This document shows positions 17,582 through 26,406 of a DNA stretch of 48,032 bases, piece by piece. Made by a program: the position numbers and the translations under genes. The notes below the pieces were generated by a model, which was given only the letters and a program-made list of their open reading frames with translations, ran no database searches and had not been told where the DNA came from. Source of the DNA: a virus. The stretch's first letter is position 1; the number at the start of each line of letters is the position of its first letter. The DNA is taken from the IMG/VR virus record IMGVR_UViG_3300031658_000014, positions 1-48,032 of that record; one strand, given 5' to 3'.

Positions 17582-19206
17582 GCTTTAACTCCTATCGGCA
17601 CCGTTGGTTGCGTGGTCTCACCGCTTAGTGTTGCGCTTGCAAGTGACCCTTGAAAGTCCCATTCAATAAACACACCAACTCGTTTCCCTGCCAGAATGTC
17701 CGGTGTTGGTATAACCACACTGACTAAACTTTTCGCATCGCTGCCCGGAAATGGTTTGGTATCAGTAGATACGAATGTCGATGCCTCAATCGCACGACTT
17801 CGTGTCGCAGCTTTCTTTCCATCTACCTGATACGTAGCATAAACCATACCACCGGTTCGAACGTTGTCAAAAGTCAGCGTGATCTTTTTCGGAACTTGCT
17901 GTTGGTCAGGGTGTGCAGCGGTAAAATCACCCAGATAAATCTGTGCACGTTCAACACCATCACCTGCGTCGAACTCATACAGGCTGTTGTCTTCTGTGAT
18001 AAATAGCAACCTACGCTTACCTGCCACTTTAATCTCCGAGAACATCTTGATCTGGTCGACACCTTCTAGCGTATCGACTGACACAAACCCGTTTGTCTGC
18101 TCGTCAAATATCACAACCACAGGCCCGTGAATGCTGTTCATCGCGAACATTCCGTAGTTGTCATGTTTGATCGTGGCGGTAACATTCTGGTCGATCTTGC
18201 GAAACAACTCATTCACTGATCTTGAAAACGATGCGTTCTGTCCTTCGTTCTTTGTGCTTCTAATCGCATTAAAGCTACGCACACCCAACTCGTCGATGAA
18301 AGCATTGTCACCTAGCAGCTCCACAAATGAGAACTGATTAAATGCGCCTGTCGAAAACAAGAATGTGTTATTGAATCGTGGCTCGCCGAAGATTCGCAAC
18401 TCAGGATTCGGTGTCACAAAATGTGATATGCGTCCCGATGAAACAAAAATCGAATTGTCTTGCAGCCCAACAGAAGCGAGGCATGTGATCTTTTCAAAAT
18501 CAACCGCATGCGAAACTTGCGCCGCACCACCTTCTGCTTCGTTGTCCAGTCTGTTACCATCCGGCTTGATGATAACCATAAAATCCAGCGGACGTCCTGT
18601 CAACGATCGCAACAGCTTGTTCCCTTCTGCATCGACAATATACAACACACTCCCGCTGTGCACCATACGTGAACCAATAGGCACATACTCACGCTTGTCT
18701 GGTGTCCACGACGTATAGCCTTGCGCCAATCGTGCATTCCCTTGCGAGTCAATAATCCACGGCTGGTTGATTCCATCTTGCACGACCACAGATTGCGGCG
18801 TGCCTGTAATTCCAGACACTAATGTAATCGCATCGCTTGGGTTCGTGCCTGCTTCACGCCCGTGATTCATCGACGACGCAGGCACAAGTGCGGCGTAGAT
18901 ATATTCCACATCCGGATCAAGAGCCAAGTTTTTAATCTGGTAGTAGTTAGATCCTTCAATAGCGAAGTTTTTAATCCACGCCTTGCCGTCGATAAACACC
19001 AAACTAAAAACAGACGCTGCGTAGTTCCCTTGGTAGTTACCTTCAGGCAAACCTAACGTCAGCTTCTTGGGCTTGTTGATCGGCTCAACCAGACCATCTC
19101 GCACACGCACATTGAATGCGATAGGATAGAATCCCGGCCGCTTGCCCACTTTACGTGGATGCACACCGAAGTCCAGTCCTGTGAAATCTTCAATAACGTG
19201 TTCCAT
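17578..19206 (-). CDS. Probable tail nozzle / tail tubular protein (542 aa)
   Basis: The protein is beta-rich throughout. It opens with EDFTGLDFGVHPRKVG, followed by repeated strand-turn blocks that suggest a propeller or platform (for example YVPIGSRMVHSGSVLYIVD and GKRRLLFITEDNSLYEFD). Gene order (adaptor, this gene, ejection proteins) and beta-propeller style match the T7 gp12-type nozzle, though it is shorter than T7 gp12. It starts 2 nt before the adaptor-like gene ends. Confidence 0.6.
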   Translation of the reverse strand: MEHVIEDFTGLDFGVHPRKVGKRPGFYPIAFNVRVRDGLVEPINKPKKLTLGLPEGNYQGNYAASVFSLVFIDGKAWIKNFAIEGSNYYQIKNLALDPDVEYIYAALVPASSMNHGREAGTNPSDAITLVSGITGTPQSVVVQDGINQPWIIDSQGNARLAQGYTSWTPDKREYVPIGSRMVHSGSVLYIVDAEGNKLLRSLTGRPLDFMVIIKPDGNRLDNEAEGGAAQVSHAVDFEKITCLASVGLQDNSIFVSSGRISHFVTPNPELRIFGEPRFNNTFLFSTGAFNQFSFVELLGDNAFIDELGVRSFNAIRSTKNEGQNASFSRSVNELFRKIDQNVTATIKHDNYGMFAMNSIHGPVVVIFDEQTNGFVSVDTLEGVDQIKMFSEIKVAGKRRLLFITEDNSLYEFDAGDGVERAQIYLGDFTAAHPDQQQVPKKITLTFDNVRTGGMVYATYQVDGKKAATRSRAIEASTFVSTDTKPFPGSDAKSLVSVVIPTPDILAGKRVGVFIEWDFQGSLASATLSGETTQPTVPIGVKA

Positions 19207-19208
19207 TA

Positions 19209-20156
19209 TTAATACCGGCCATTAAGCCACCTACCGTCCATCATTTCTGACACCGGATTTGCTGCGAAGTTCATTCCTTGCTTGTCATTCTTCCGCGCTT
19301 GTGCGTTCAAATCGTCTGCAAGATCTTTACCCATACCATTCAATATCAATGCTGCTTGCGAACCAGAACTATCTTGTCCTTTTGCTCGCGCAACTGCAAG
19401 CTGAATGATCGCCTCGTCGTATAGGTCACCGGCAGGAAATATATCCTCGTCGTTAACGAATGGCAACCACCGCATTTTGTATGAATACTCATACACCTCG
19501 TTCTCTGTCAAGCCTTGTCGCCCGTCAGACACTTGCACTAGCAGAAAGTCTGTCCTAAGCAATGCATTGTGCAACGACGAAACCTCCGTGCCTTCAACGT
19601 CAGACACTTTGATGTCCACCGCAGTGATCTTATCTTTCGACAAGTTATCCACACGCACCCATGACTTCGACGAACTCACACTAGTCACACCTGCAGCTAG
19701 CACAACCAACTCCCGCGACTTGCTTGCATCGGGTGTCTCACCGATAATCGCCATCGTCACATCTTCACTCAACGCTTCTTCCACGCTGAATGTGAGCACA
19801 CCTTTGTTCGTGGTATGCGTGTGAAATACAGACTTGCCCTTCACACGCCACCGATATCCGCCCACATCAATCCGCTGTTCGACATACCGTGGTCCGGTAT
19901 ATTCGTGCGGAATCTGCGTCAACGAATCACGATGCAGGATGTTCCACAACTCGCCCACTTCTGCAGGTAGTGTGATCTGGTCCTGTTGTGACGGCAACAC
20001 AAGCATGGCTTCACGATGAGACCATTTCAAGTCACGTGTGTCATACAGTGTCTTTGCTGCAGCGTTAACTTGCCGCAACAAAAACGACCTGTCTCGTGCA
20101 TCGTCTAGGGAATATCCCATCGACTCCGCCATCTCAGTGAGTATATATTTAAGCAT
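19209..20156 (-). CDS. Probable head-tail adaptor protein (315 aa)
   Basis: I chose the ATG at 20156 (MLKYILTEMAESMGYSL); an in-frame TTG 21 nt upstream is less likely. The N-terminal helix pair, then RDRSFLLRQVNAAAKTLYDT, then a beta domain with an LPAEVGELWNI stretch, resembles T7 gp11-like tail tubular A/adaptor proteins. It begins inside the upstream fibre gene (8-nt overlap) and is followed by the nozzle-like gene, the usual order in podoviruses. Confidence 0.6.
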   Translation of the reverse strand: MLKYILTEMAESMGYSLDDARDRSFLLRQVNAAAKTLYDTRDLKWSHREAMLVLPSQQDQITLPAEVGELWNILHRDSLTQIPHEYTGPRYVEQRIDVGGYRWRVKGKSVFHTHTTNKGVLTFSVEEALSEDVTMAIIGETPDASKSRELVVLAAGVTSVSSSKSWVRVDNLSKDKITAVDIKVSDVEGTEVSSLHNALLRTDFLLVQVSDGRQGLTENEVYEYSYKMRWLPFVNDEDIFPAGDLYDEAIIQLAVARAKGQDSSGSQAALILNGMGKDLADDLNAQARKNDKQGMNFAANPVSEMMDGRWLNGRY

Positions 20157-21297
20157 TGTGTCTAACGAATGCCTCAATTACGAGGTCGAAATCTACACTC
20201 AGGGCAGTTGTGCTTCCGCTATATGCGGTGCTTCGTGTGCCGTCTGCCTTAAGTATATGCCAGTTACCAAACGAGTTATCAAAAATTGTAACGTCCACGT
20301 TGGTCGCACTCATCATCAAACTATGACCACCGAACCTGTCGTCACTTTCACCTGCAAGATTGTTCAAGGGTATTCTGTCACCAAATGTATAATCGTGCGT
20401 GCCAAAATTAGCCTTGACTTGTAGGTATGCGAATGCAAAATCAGGCATCACAGCAACGCCCACTGCATTCGTTAACCCGTGCAAAAATGGTGTGGTTTTG
20501 TGTGTAGCAACACTTCCCGTATTCGCTGCTGTCGGATCATACCAATCAGTAATCAAACCTGTGGAATACTTCTTCAACGGTGCAACCCACTCGACCTCGT
20601 TCACTCCAACTTTCTTCACTGCGAACATCCTGTCTGTCACAGCAATCACGTTCAGCTTGTTCGGGTCGATTGTGTTATCCGCGATCTTCGCATTAGTCAC
20701 GGCCAGATCTTTGATCTTGTCTTCCTCAACAGCGTCAATCAGAATCTTACTCGCGTCCACACTATTAATAGCTAACGTCTCCAACGTGACCTGCAACAAA
20801 CCAATCTTCGGCGTGGTGACTGCCAAGTCTGCAATCTTATCTGTGGTAACGTTCAAGATCTTAATGTGTGCTGACACCACAGCGTTCGTTGCTATCTTAT
20901 TCTCACTCACCGAACCATCACCTAGCTTCGAGTTCACCACAGACATGTCATCAAGCTTCGTCTCGTCAACTGCAAGCGCCGCAATCTTAGATCGTGTAAC
21001 CGCACCATTGGCAATCAACGCCTCAACAATCGTGCCTGCACCCACTGCTCCCGGTGCCCATGTTGCGAGAACTGGGCTGTAAACCTTTGCAACATATGGC
21101 TCAGCGCTTGTGTCAATCCACACATATCGCTTGAACTTGGCATCCGCCCCTGTCACGCTTGGCTCAGTTGTCTGAACGATAACCAGTCCCCTATCTGCAG
21201 CAGGTTCAAGACCTTCTTGCATCGTGTTAAGGTCAGCTTTGGATGCTCCACGTCGGGTGTCGTAGTCGATTGCTTTGGTAAAATCTAAAGATGGCAT
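20149..21297 (-). CDS. Tail fibre protein with tandem short repeats (382 aa)
   Basis: The first 75 residues hold a fibre-like attachment domain (ADAKFKRYVWIDTSAEPYVA). Residues about 95-220 contain many copies of a 13-14-residue unit close to 'AVT..KIADLA' (for example LAVTNAKIADNT and VTTDKIADLAVT), as in phage fibre shafts with beta-helical or triple-stranded folds. The C-terminal 150 residues look globular and may bind the receptor. Product class is clear; receptor is unknown. Confidence 0.75.
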   Translation of the reverse strand: MPSLDFTKAIDYDTRRGASKADLNTMQEGLEPAADRGLVIVQTTEPSVTGADAKFKRYVWIDTSAEPYVAKVYSPVLATWAPGAVGAGTIVEALIANGAVTRSKIAALAVDETKLDDMSVVNSKLGDGSVSENKIATNAVVSAHIKILNVTTDKIADLAVTTPKIGLLQVTLETLAINSVDASKILIDAVEEDKIKDLAVTNAKIADNTIDPNKLNVIAVTDRMFAVKKVGVNEVEWVAPLKKYSTGLITDWYDPTAANTGSVATHKTTPFLHGLTNAVGVAVMPDFAFAYLQVKANFGTHDYTFGDRIPLNNLAGESDDRFGGHSLMMSATNVDVTIFDNSFGNWHILKADGTRSTAYSGSTTALSVDFDLVIEAFVRHNA

Positions 21298-21309
21298 AGT
21301 CTATATTGG

Positions 21310-22656
21310 TTATTGGTTAGGAATAACGTTGTTTACTCCGTAAAGTTTTGGATCAAAATGTGCGCCGTTGCTTTGAAGGGGCGGTTCTTCGTCATAGAGT
21401 GCGCCAAGACCTAGCACCCATGTGGAATACTTGCCTCGAAGAAACTTCCACAACCTCTCAGCTTCGTCATCAGTGAAAGTCTCGAGTGATGTAGCTAAAA
21501 ACTTAACATTGTTCGTCCCTTCCCAGCCTGCAACACTGCCATTGCCATTATAATAACCTACAATGTTCTGAGAGAACGCAACCTTATCAGCAAGATCACG
21601 GATCTCAAGCCTAAAAGTAGTCTCATCCCAATCTCCATATCCACTATCAGGACCGAGATCTACAATATGAAAGCGGGCAATGAACCATGTATCGTCATCA
21701 AGCCCTGCAACAACCTTCGCAGGATCTCCAAGATATTGAATGCCGCCGTTCCAGTACAAGCTAGCACCAGAGTAACCGATCTGTGCGACACTAGTGGATG
21801 CAAGAGTGATCCCAGATTTAACGCCTGTCACTGTCTGGAACATGAACCACATCTCTGTTTGGTTCTTAAGTCCTCCCGGATGCTCAACCGAATTCAGATG
21901 CATGCGCTGAGCTGAGCCATCACTATTCAAAACAGTTCCTGGAGTTGCATTAGTCTCAACTATGCCAATACCAATCGCAGGTGCTTGACCTGTGACGAGG
22001 TTTTTCAAATCAAGAATACCCACTTCGTCACGTAAGTAATAGTCAGCAGCAGGCAATTCGAGCTGTGCCCTCCATACATGGATAAATCTCGGCTCAAAAA
22101 TTTCCATCTCAGCATCCGGCATGTAGGGTTGTGCGAGCACATCGTCACCTGTCACCGCTACCTCGTTCGCAATAGCCACATCGCTAATCGTATAGTTCTG
22201 CGCGGGTGTTATATTGATCGAAGTCTCGATAACAACAGGCTCGATACTTCTGTAAAACGTAGTAGGATTGGTGATATACACATCAAATATACACTCCTTA
22301 TGAATCACTTGCCCATCGTATAGCTTGTAACTCCACTTCGTCACGTCGTCAGCGTAAAGCATATACGCATGATTCGTGTTCACCGACAGTCCATCAACCC
22401 ACTCAGTCGTGATCCACCGCACAACGATATTGAAGAACTGATCCCCAAGCCGCTTGGGCAGCTTGACAATATTGAACTTCTTTCCTGCATCTAGCGTGTA
22501 GGTAGCGACATGTTTGTGCTGCCCACCCTCAAACAACGTTCCACTCAACAGCGTGAGGCTTGCTGTTGGGACACTAATTAAACTCTTACGCAACCCTGCC
22601 TCCGACACAGGTGTCGCAGTTTTCCAATCAGTGTTATTGAAGTTGTCTGTTGACAT
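21310..22656 (-). CDS. Structural / receptor-binding protein (448 aa)
   Basis: No exact family. The protein is beta-rich. Residues about 250-445 have the feel of a lectin-like jelly roll (LNSVEHPGGLKNQTEMWFMF, then WFIARFHIVDLGP, then ETFTDDEAERLWKFLRGKYS). Phage virion proteins that bind polysaccharide often end with a similar acidic-helix stretch. It lies between the lipoprotein and the fibre, so a spike or baseplate-like role is likely. Confidence 0.55.
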   Translation of the reverse strand: MSTDNFNNTDWKTATPVSEAGLRKSLISVPTASLTLLSGTLFEGGQHKHVATYTLDAGKKFNIVKLPKRLGDQFFNIVVRWITTEWVDGLSVNTNHAYMLYADDVTKWSYKLYDGQVIHKECIFDVYITNPTTFYRSIEPVVIETSINITPAQNYTISDVAIANEVAVTGDDVLAQPYMPDAEMEIFEPRFIHVWRAQLELPAADYYLRDEVGILDLKNLVTGQAPAIGIGIVETNATPGTVLNSDGSAQRMHLNSVEHPGGLKNQTEMWFMFQTVTGVKSGITLASTSVAQIGYSGASLYWNGGIQYLGDPAKVVAGLDDDTWFIARFHIVDLGPDSGYGDWDETTFRLEIRDLADKVAFSQNIVGYYNGNGSVAGWEGTNNVKFLATSLETFTDDEAERLWKFLRGKYSTWVLGLGALYDEEPPLQSNGAHFDPKLYGVNNVIPNQ

Positions 22657-22660
22657 TATT

Positions 22661-23062
22661 TTATTTCAGCGGGCTTTTAAGTTTGGCCGCTTCTGTAATC
22701 ACGTTACTCAGTCGCTCTTCCGTGGCAACACCCTTGGCTTTCACACCCGAGTCGTTCTTGTATGTTCCCTTTCGGTTACCAACAAGCTCGTCAGCTTTGC
22801 TCTTTGCAATAATGCTCAAGCCTTTTGCCCGCGACAAGTCAGCAACATCCACGCTATACGCGTTCGTAGTGTAGTATGTGATCTTATATAGTTCACCATT
22901 CGTATAGTGAACCTCAAGAGCTGACACATTGTTTGTTCCGTCTTTGGGGAACTTAGCATGGAAACCAGACTCCTGACCATACCATAGTCCACCGCAACCC
23001 GTTAGCATCGCAGCAGCAACCGCCACCGCAGCTATGATTAGTTTTTTATTTATCTTTTTCAC
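22661..23062 (-). CDS. Phage lipoprotein (133 aa)
   Basis: The start is GTG with an AAGGA ribosome site 4 nt upstream. A basic N-terminus (KKINKK), a hydrophobic core of Ile, Ala and Val, and the lipobox LTGC with Cys23 form a type II signal peptide, so the mature protein should be lipid-anchored. It follows a small membrane protein, which recalls a spanin-type lysis pair or a superinfection-exclusion lipoprotein; it is longer than most Rz1 proteins. A near-perfect sigma-54 site lies just upstream (23074-23089), with a predicted start of RNA almost at the GTG. Confidence 0.75.
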   Translation of the reverse strand: MKKINKKLIIAAVAVAAAMLTGCGGLWYGQESGFHAKFPKDGTNNVSALEVHYTNGELYKITYYTTNAYSVDVADLSRAKGLSIIAKSKADELVGNRKGTYKNDSGVKAKGVATEERLSNVITEAAKLKSPLK

Positions 23063-23073
23063 AATGTCCTTGT

Positions 23074-23089
23074 AGCAATTCGCATGCCA
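23074..23089 (-). promoter_or_regulatory. Putative sigma-54 (-24/-12) promoter before the lipoprotein gene
   Basis: On the minus strand the sequence is TGGCATGCGAATTGCT, a close match to TGGCAYG-N4-TTGCW with GG-N10-GC spacing. It fills the 30-nt gap between two genes. The predicted RNA start falls at or next to the GTG start, which would make a leaderless message that lacks the AAGGA site. Either the start site shifts or this site is not used alone. Confidence 0.55.
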
Positions 23090-23092
23090 CTA

Positions 23093-23437
23093 TTATCTGC
23101 TGCCTGCAATTTTCAGCTCTAGCTTGTGCATCGCATTGGTGTGAACCTCGTTGTGGTCATAAAACGTCTCCACATGCTTGTCCATTCTCCCAACGAAATC
23201 CCTTTGCTCCTTACCCATCGCAACCACAGCAGCACAAACACGATCAACTGCGCTAGTGACTTCAGTTTTATCTGCTTTTTTATCCACAATGCTCTCCAGT
23301 CTCTTGATCTCTCTGAAGATCTTTTTGTCTCTGCGATCCAAGATCATGTTGATGAACTTGTATGCAGTGAATACTCCGCCGAGGACAGTGAAGAATCCTA
23401 TCAACACCATCCATAATATCTGATCTTGTTCTGGCAT
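23093..23437 (-). CDS. Small membrane protein with one N-terminal helix (114 aa)
   Basis: Residues about 8-30 (WMVLIGFFTVLGGVFTAYKF) form a single membrane segment, followed by a basic patch (DRRDKK) and a long helical, coiled-coil-like tail. The layout recalls holin-type or XhlA-like membrane proteins, or the inner-membrane half of a spanin pair with the lipoprotein that follows. Exact role is not provable from sequence. Confidence 0.6.
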   Translation of the reverse strand: MPEQDQILWMVLIGFFTVLGGVFTAYKFINMILDRRDKKIFREIKRLESIVDKKADKTEVTSAVDRVCAAVVAMGKEQRDFVGRMDKHVETFYDHNEVHTNAMHKLELKIAGSR

Positions 23438-23480
23438 TACTCATGACTTCCGTATTTGTATTTAGTCGCTGCGGCTTTCA

Positions 23481-23891
23481 TTAACTACCGGGCTGCTGCG
23501 GGTTTTCATCGACTTCCGACCATGCCTGATCTCGATCGGTGAGCGGGCCGAAATTGATTGATCGTTGCATTAGCACCCCCGCCTCGCGGACCTGAACTAC
23601 CAGCACGAACCCATTTCCGTCTGGTCCGTTGTATGTGTCAACGCGCCCCCGAGCAGTCATTAACGTGGCCGAAATATCAGCCAGATCAACCCAGCCCGCA
23701 GCCTGATCGGATGGTTTGTCGGCAAGAGTGTCAGGCAGGACTTTGGCGCCGTCTTCAGGAGCCGCGGCATGACTCCAAAGGGTTTGTGCGTAGGTTCCAT
23801 TTTGTGCAAGGTGGTTAGCTTGAGTCGCTGTGAGCAATGCCCTCCACTTCGACTCGATCTCTGCGTCTATGCTTTCAGTTAATGTGCTCAT
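23481..23891 (-). CDS. Hypothetical structural-region protein (136 aa)
   Basis: I chose ATG at 23891 because it overlaps the upstream stop as ATGA; an in-frame ATG 75 nt upstream would overlap the LamG gene heavily. Residues 1-40 look helical (STLTESIDAEIESKWRALL) and the rest forms a short beta domain (GRVDTYNGPDGNGFVLVVQV). No family recognised. Confidence 0.6.
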   Translation of the reverse strand: MSTLTESIDAEIESKWRALLTATQANHLAQNGTYAQTLWSHAAAPEDGAKVLPDTLADKPSDQAAGWVDLADISATLMTARGRVDTYNGPDGNGFVLVVQVREAGVLMQRSINFGPLTDRDQAWSEVDENPQQPGS

Positions 23892-24631
23892 AATTGCGAA
23901 TATTTTAGCCCGGCTCCCGAGTTGTGCAAGGTAGTAATCTCCGAAGAAGTTAGAACCCTGTTCCAAAAGCTTACAGGGCCTGCGGCGCCATCCATGAGTG
24001 AGATGGGAGATGAATTGCTATAATATGCCCCGATCCCGAACAGACCTGTCGAAGTTTTAAGAGACTTTGTCACCGCGAGTACGGCAGGAGTTCCGTTGTT
24101 GATGATTAACTGAAGCTCATTTTGGTCGTCAACTGTCACCACGATGTGATACCAGTTCCCAACGACCATCGGAGTCACAGCAGAAGCCGGTTGTGATACC
24201 GTTCCGTCTGGATGGTAGACTGCCCAATAAAGCTTCGCGGTTGGTGCGTAGTAATATAGCAGGTAGGACTGCTGAGTTCCCACCGAATCGTGCTTACTCA
24301 GAAAAGGTATAACCCCACCTGTCAATATATCTGGTTTCACCCACATGGAGAACGTCAGGGACAAAGGCTGCAACAACGAGTTGGATGCGTGGGATAGATA
24401 TTCGCTTTGAGCCGCTACAAAGTCAGCAGCATTCGCGTAAGTGTTTCCCGTAACTTGCCCTACGGTATTGTTGTCAGTCAGATCCAGCGAGTTGGTATGC
24501 GAATCCGCCCTCGTCCCACTGGCCTCATCCAATGCCCAATACGCAACCAAGCCAGTAAAGAGCGAGCTTGGTGCTGGTCCTGCTGCCGAACGACTCGACG
24601 CAATCACTCCATGTCTTACGAGATTGTTCAT
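23888..24631 (-). CDS. LamG / concanavalin-like lectin domain protein (247 aa)
   Basis: ATG at 24631 overlaps the upstream stop (ATGA). From about residue 25 the pattern LVAYWALDEASGT, then LSLTFSMWVKPD, then WYHIVVTVDDQNELQLIINN is the standard LamG-like jelly-roll signature. Such domains bind glycans, so this is probably a virion decoration or receptor-binding protein. It lies in a run of fibre-type genes. Confidence 0.85.
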   Translation of the reverse strand: MNNLVRHGVIASSRSAAGPAPSSLFTGLVAYWALDEASGTRADSHTNSLDLTDNNTVGQVTGNTYANAADFVAAQSEYLSHASNSLLQPLSLTFSMWVKPDILTGGVIPFLSKHDSVGTQQSYLLYYYAPTAKLYWAVYHPDGTVSQPASAVTPMVVGNWYHIVVTVDDQNELQLIINNGTPAVLAVTKSLKTSTGLFGIGAYYSNSSPISLMDGAAGPVSFWNRVLTSSEITTLHNSGAGLKYSQL

Positions 24632-25734
24632 GCTTTGAGTGATCCGATCAGATACCAAGTATCGGTTGCTTCTTTGACTAGAGTCGCAGCAGCGAACTGT
24701 GCGTTCAGTTTCCGCTCGCTCGCTTCAGAGTTGATCGTAACGCCCACACCTGCTGCGAAGCTGGTTTCGCCCACGCCCTTCCATATCCCTGTGATCTGTG
24801 TACCAACAGGAAACGCGACGGATGAGTTTGGCGGGACTGTAATCACGTTCGCGCCTGCGTTGGACATCGTGACGACATTGTCAGTCAGGACGAGGGTGTA
24901 AGCTGCCAGTGTCTGCGCGTTGATCGTGGCGATGATCGTTTTGTTCGTCAGCGTTTCCGCGCTGCTCGCAGTGATAAGTGTGGCAGGATCAACCGATGAA
25001 GGCGTCAAATTATTCGACGCATCCCAGTAGAGCAATCGGTCCTGCGTCGGAGATCCATTGTGAGTGAAGCCGTTAGCGGATGCTCCGTGGGTCTGCGCGT
25101 CGATAGGAGCCTCGAAACTCACAATGCCGCCCATCGTGTCTCCGATGGCGAATCCGTTGGTGTCCAGTGTTGCTGTCAACTGAGGTGCAGCGTCTTGAGC
25201 AAGCGCGTTTAGATACCCAGCATTTGCATGGTTGTTCCAGTTGAAAGCTGTATTCCAGTCCGCCGCCGCGTTCGCGGGACCACCAACCAGATCGCCGTCG
25301 ACGTTCCAAACCGCCAAGTTGCCGTTACCTCCCTCCGTTCCAGTGACGAGCTTGAGATCCAAACCAGTCTTCAAGAGTGCCGCTTCAGTATTGTCAACTT
25401 TCTCCCACGCTGTGCCGTTATAGATTACCCAATCGTTGACTTTCCAATCAACAATCCCATCTAGGTTTGTCGCACCGTCAACAGAGACTTTGTAGTAGAA
25501 GCCTTTTGTCCCTGCTCCTGTTGCAAGTGCCGGAACATTCGTGCTCGCATTCCACACGCCTTGATAAATCACAGCACCGATCAAACCACCCACAAGATTC
25601 GCCCGGGTGACATACTTCGTCGTGCCACCAAGACCATGCGAGAGGTCATCGATGTCTTTAATAACAAGCACATCACCTGCTGCGGGTGTTACCGCAAGTT
25701 CTGTGAATCCTCCAAACTTTTTTCCTGTAGCCAT
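24628..25734 (-). CDS. Tail fibre / virion structural protein (368 aa)
   Basis: Beta-rich, with features common in phage fibres: a DGNLAVWN-type repeat region, TQDRLLYWDASNNL at about 230, and SAETLTNKTI. The C-terminal 110 residues (LAAYTLVLTDNVVTM, then PPNSSVAFPVGTQI) resemble a domain frequent in phage and prophage structural proteins. The ribosome site GGAG lies inside the end of the small gene upstream. Confidence 0.7.
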   Translation of the reverse strand: MATGKKFGGFTELAVTPAAGDVLVIKDIDDLSHGLGGTTKYVTRANLVGGLIGAVIYQGVWNASTNVPALATGAGTKGFYYKVSVDGATNLDGIVDWKVNDWVIYNGTAWEKVDNTEAALLKTGLDLKLVTGTEGGNGNLAVWNVDGDLVGGPANAAADWNTAFNWNNHANAGYLNALAQDAAPQLTATLDTNGFAIGDTMGGIVSFEAPIDAQTHGASANGFTHNGSPTQDRLLYWDASNNLTPSSVDPATLITASSAETLTNKTIIATINAQTLAAYTLVLTDNVVTMSNAGANVITVPPNSSVAFPVGTQITGIWKGVGETSFAAGVGVTINSEASERKLNAQFAAATLVKEATDTWYLIGSLKA

Positions 25735-25738
25735 ATAT

Positions 25739-25918
25739 TTATTCCTCCGAGAGAATTACTGAATCGTCTTCTGCTAGAAACCAGTTAAGCGCTTCCTCAG
25801 ATATGATCGCGGTTGTGTGCCCAGCCGGTGGCGCAGTCGTAGTCGCAACCTCGCCATGCCCGGGAAACCTGAACGACGCGCTCAAAGGAGCATTAAAAAT
25901 TGGTGCAGATTTTACCAT
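25739..25918 (-). CDS. Small protein (59 aa) between capsid-accessory and fibre genes
   Basis: A short open frame with ATG at 25918, overlapping the upstream stop (TAATG), and TAA at 25739-25741, 4 nt before the next ATG. The product starts MVKSAPIFNA and ends in an acidic tail (AEDDSVILSEE). Tight spacing at both ends and a ribosome site for the next gene inside it (CGGAGGAA) support real coding. No family recognised. Confidence 0.7.
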   Translation of the reverse strand: MVKSAPIFNAPLSASFRFPGHGEVATTTAPPAGHTTAIISEEALNWFLAEDDSVILSEE

Positions 25919-26319
25919 TACGCAGCCCGAAATCCTTGTGCACGTAAGACTGCGCCGCCAACAGCGTCGTCAATCCACAATGCGTCGATAAATTCTTGTT
26001 TAGTCAGCCACACATTTGAGCCTTTCGCAAGTGCGAGTCCCAAACCTCCTGCAACTGGTGTCTGTCCATCAAGCGTATACTTGACAGCGCTTGTCGACTC
26101 CGAAGCAACCTCGACTAAAAACATCGTAGCCGCATGTTCAATCGTTGGTGTTGCACCACCGAGATACGCCGCAATCGCAGTCGCTGCAAGCGTGGTTGAA
26201 ATCATTGGTCCCACTGTGGAAACCTGCCCCGCGTTCATGCGGTGCGCGTCAGTTGTGTCCACTCCCGAAGCAAGTGTGACACGACGTGGAACGTAAAGAT
26301 GAGCTGTTTCTGCTGGCAT
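25918..26319 (-). CDS. Small capsid-region protein (133 aa), possible decoration protein
   Basis: Ala/Thr/Val-rich beta-type sequence directly after the capsid gene. The layout (VPRRVTLASGVDTTDA, then TMFLVEVASESTSAVKYT) recalls small head decoration or spike-base proteins, but I see no diagnostic motif. It lies beyond the terminator that follows the capsid gene, so it depends on read-through or an unseen promoter. Confidence 0.55.
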   Translation of the reverse strand: MPAETAHLYVPRRVTLASGVDTTDAHRMNAGQVSTVGPMISTTLAATAIAAYLGGATPTIEHAATMFLVEVASESTSAVKYTLDGQTPVAGGLGLALAKGSNVWLTKQEFIDALWIDDAVGGAVLRAQGFRAA

Positions 26320-26345
26320 AATAAAATTTTAATTGAAATTGGTAG

Positions 26346-26382
26346 AAAATGTGGTGGGTTTGATGTTATCTCACCCACCACA
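26346..26382 (-). terminator. Rho-independent terminator after the capsid gene
   Basis: A perfect 10-bp stem (26350-26359 with 26373-26382, minus strand TGTGGTGGGT...ACCCACCACA) with a 13-nt loop is followed by TTTT on the minus strand. It can end the abundant capsid message while letting a fraction continue. Confidence 0.85.
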
Positions 26383-26406
26383 ATGATGTCACTCTTGCCC
26401 TGTGAC

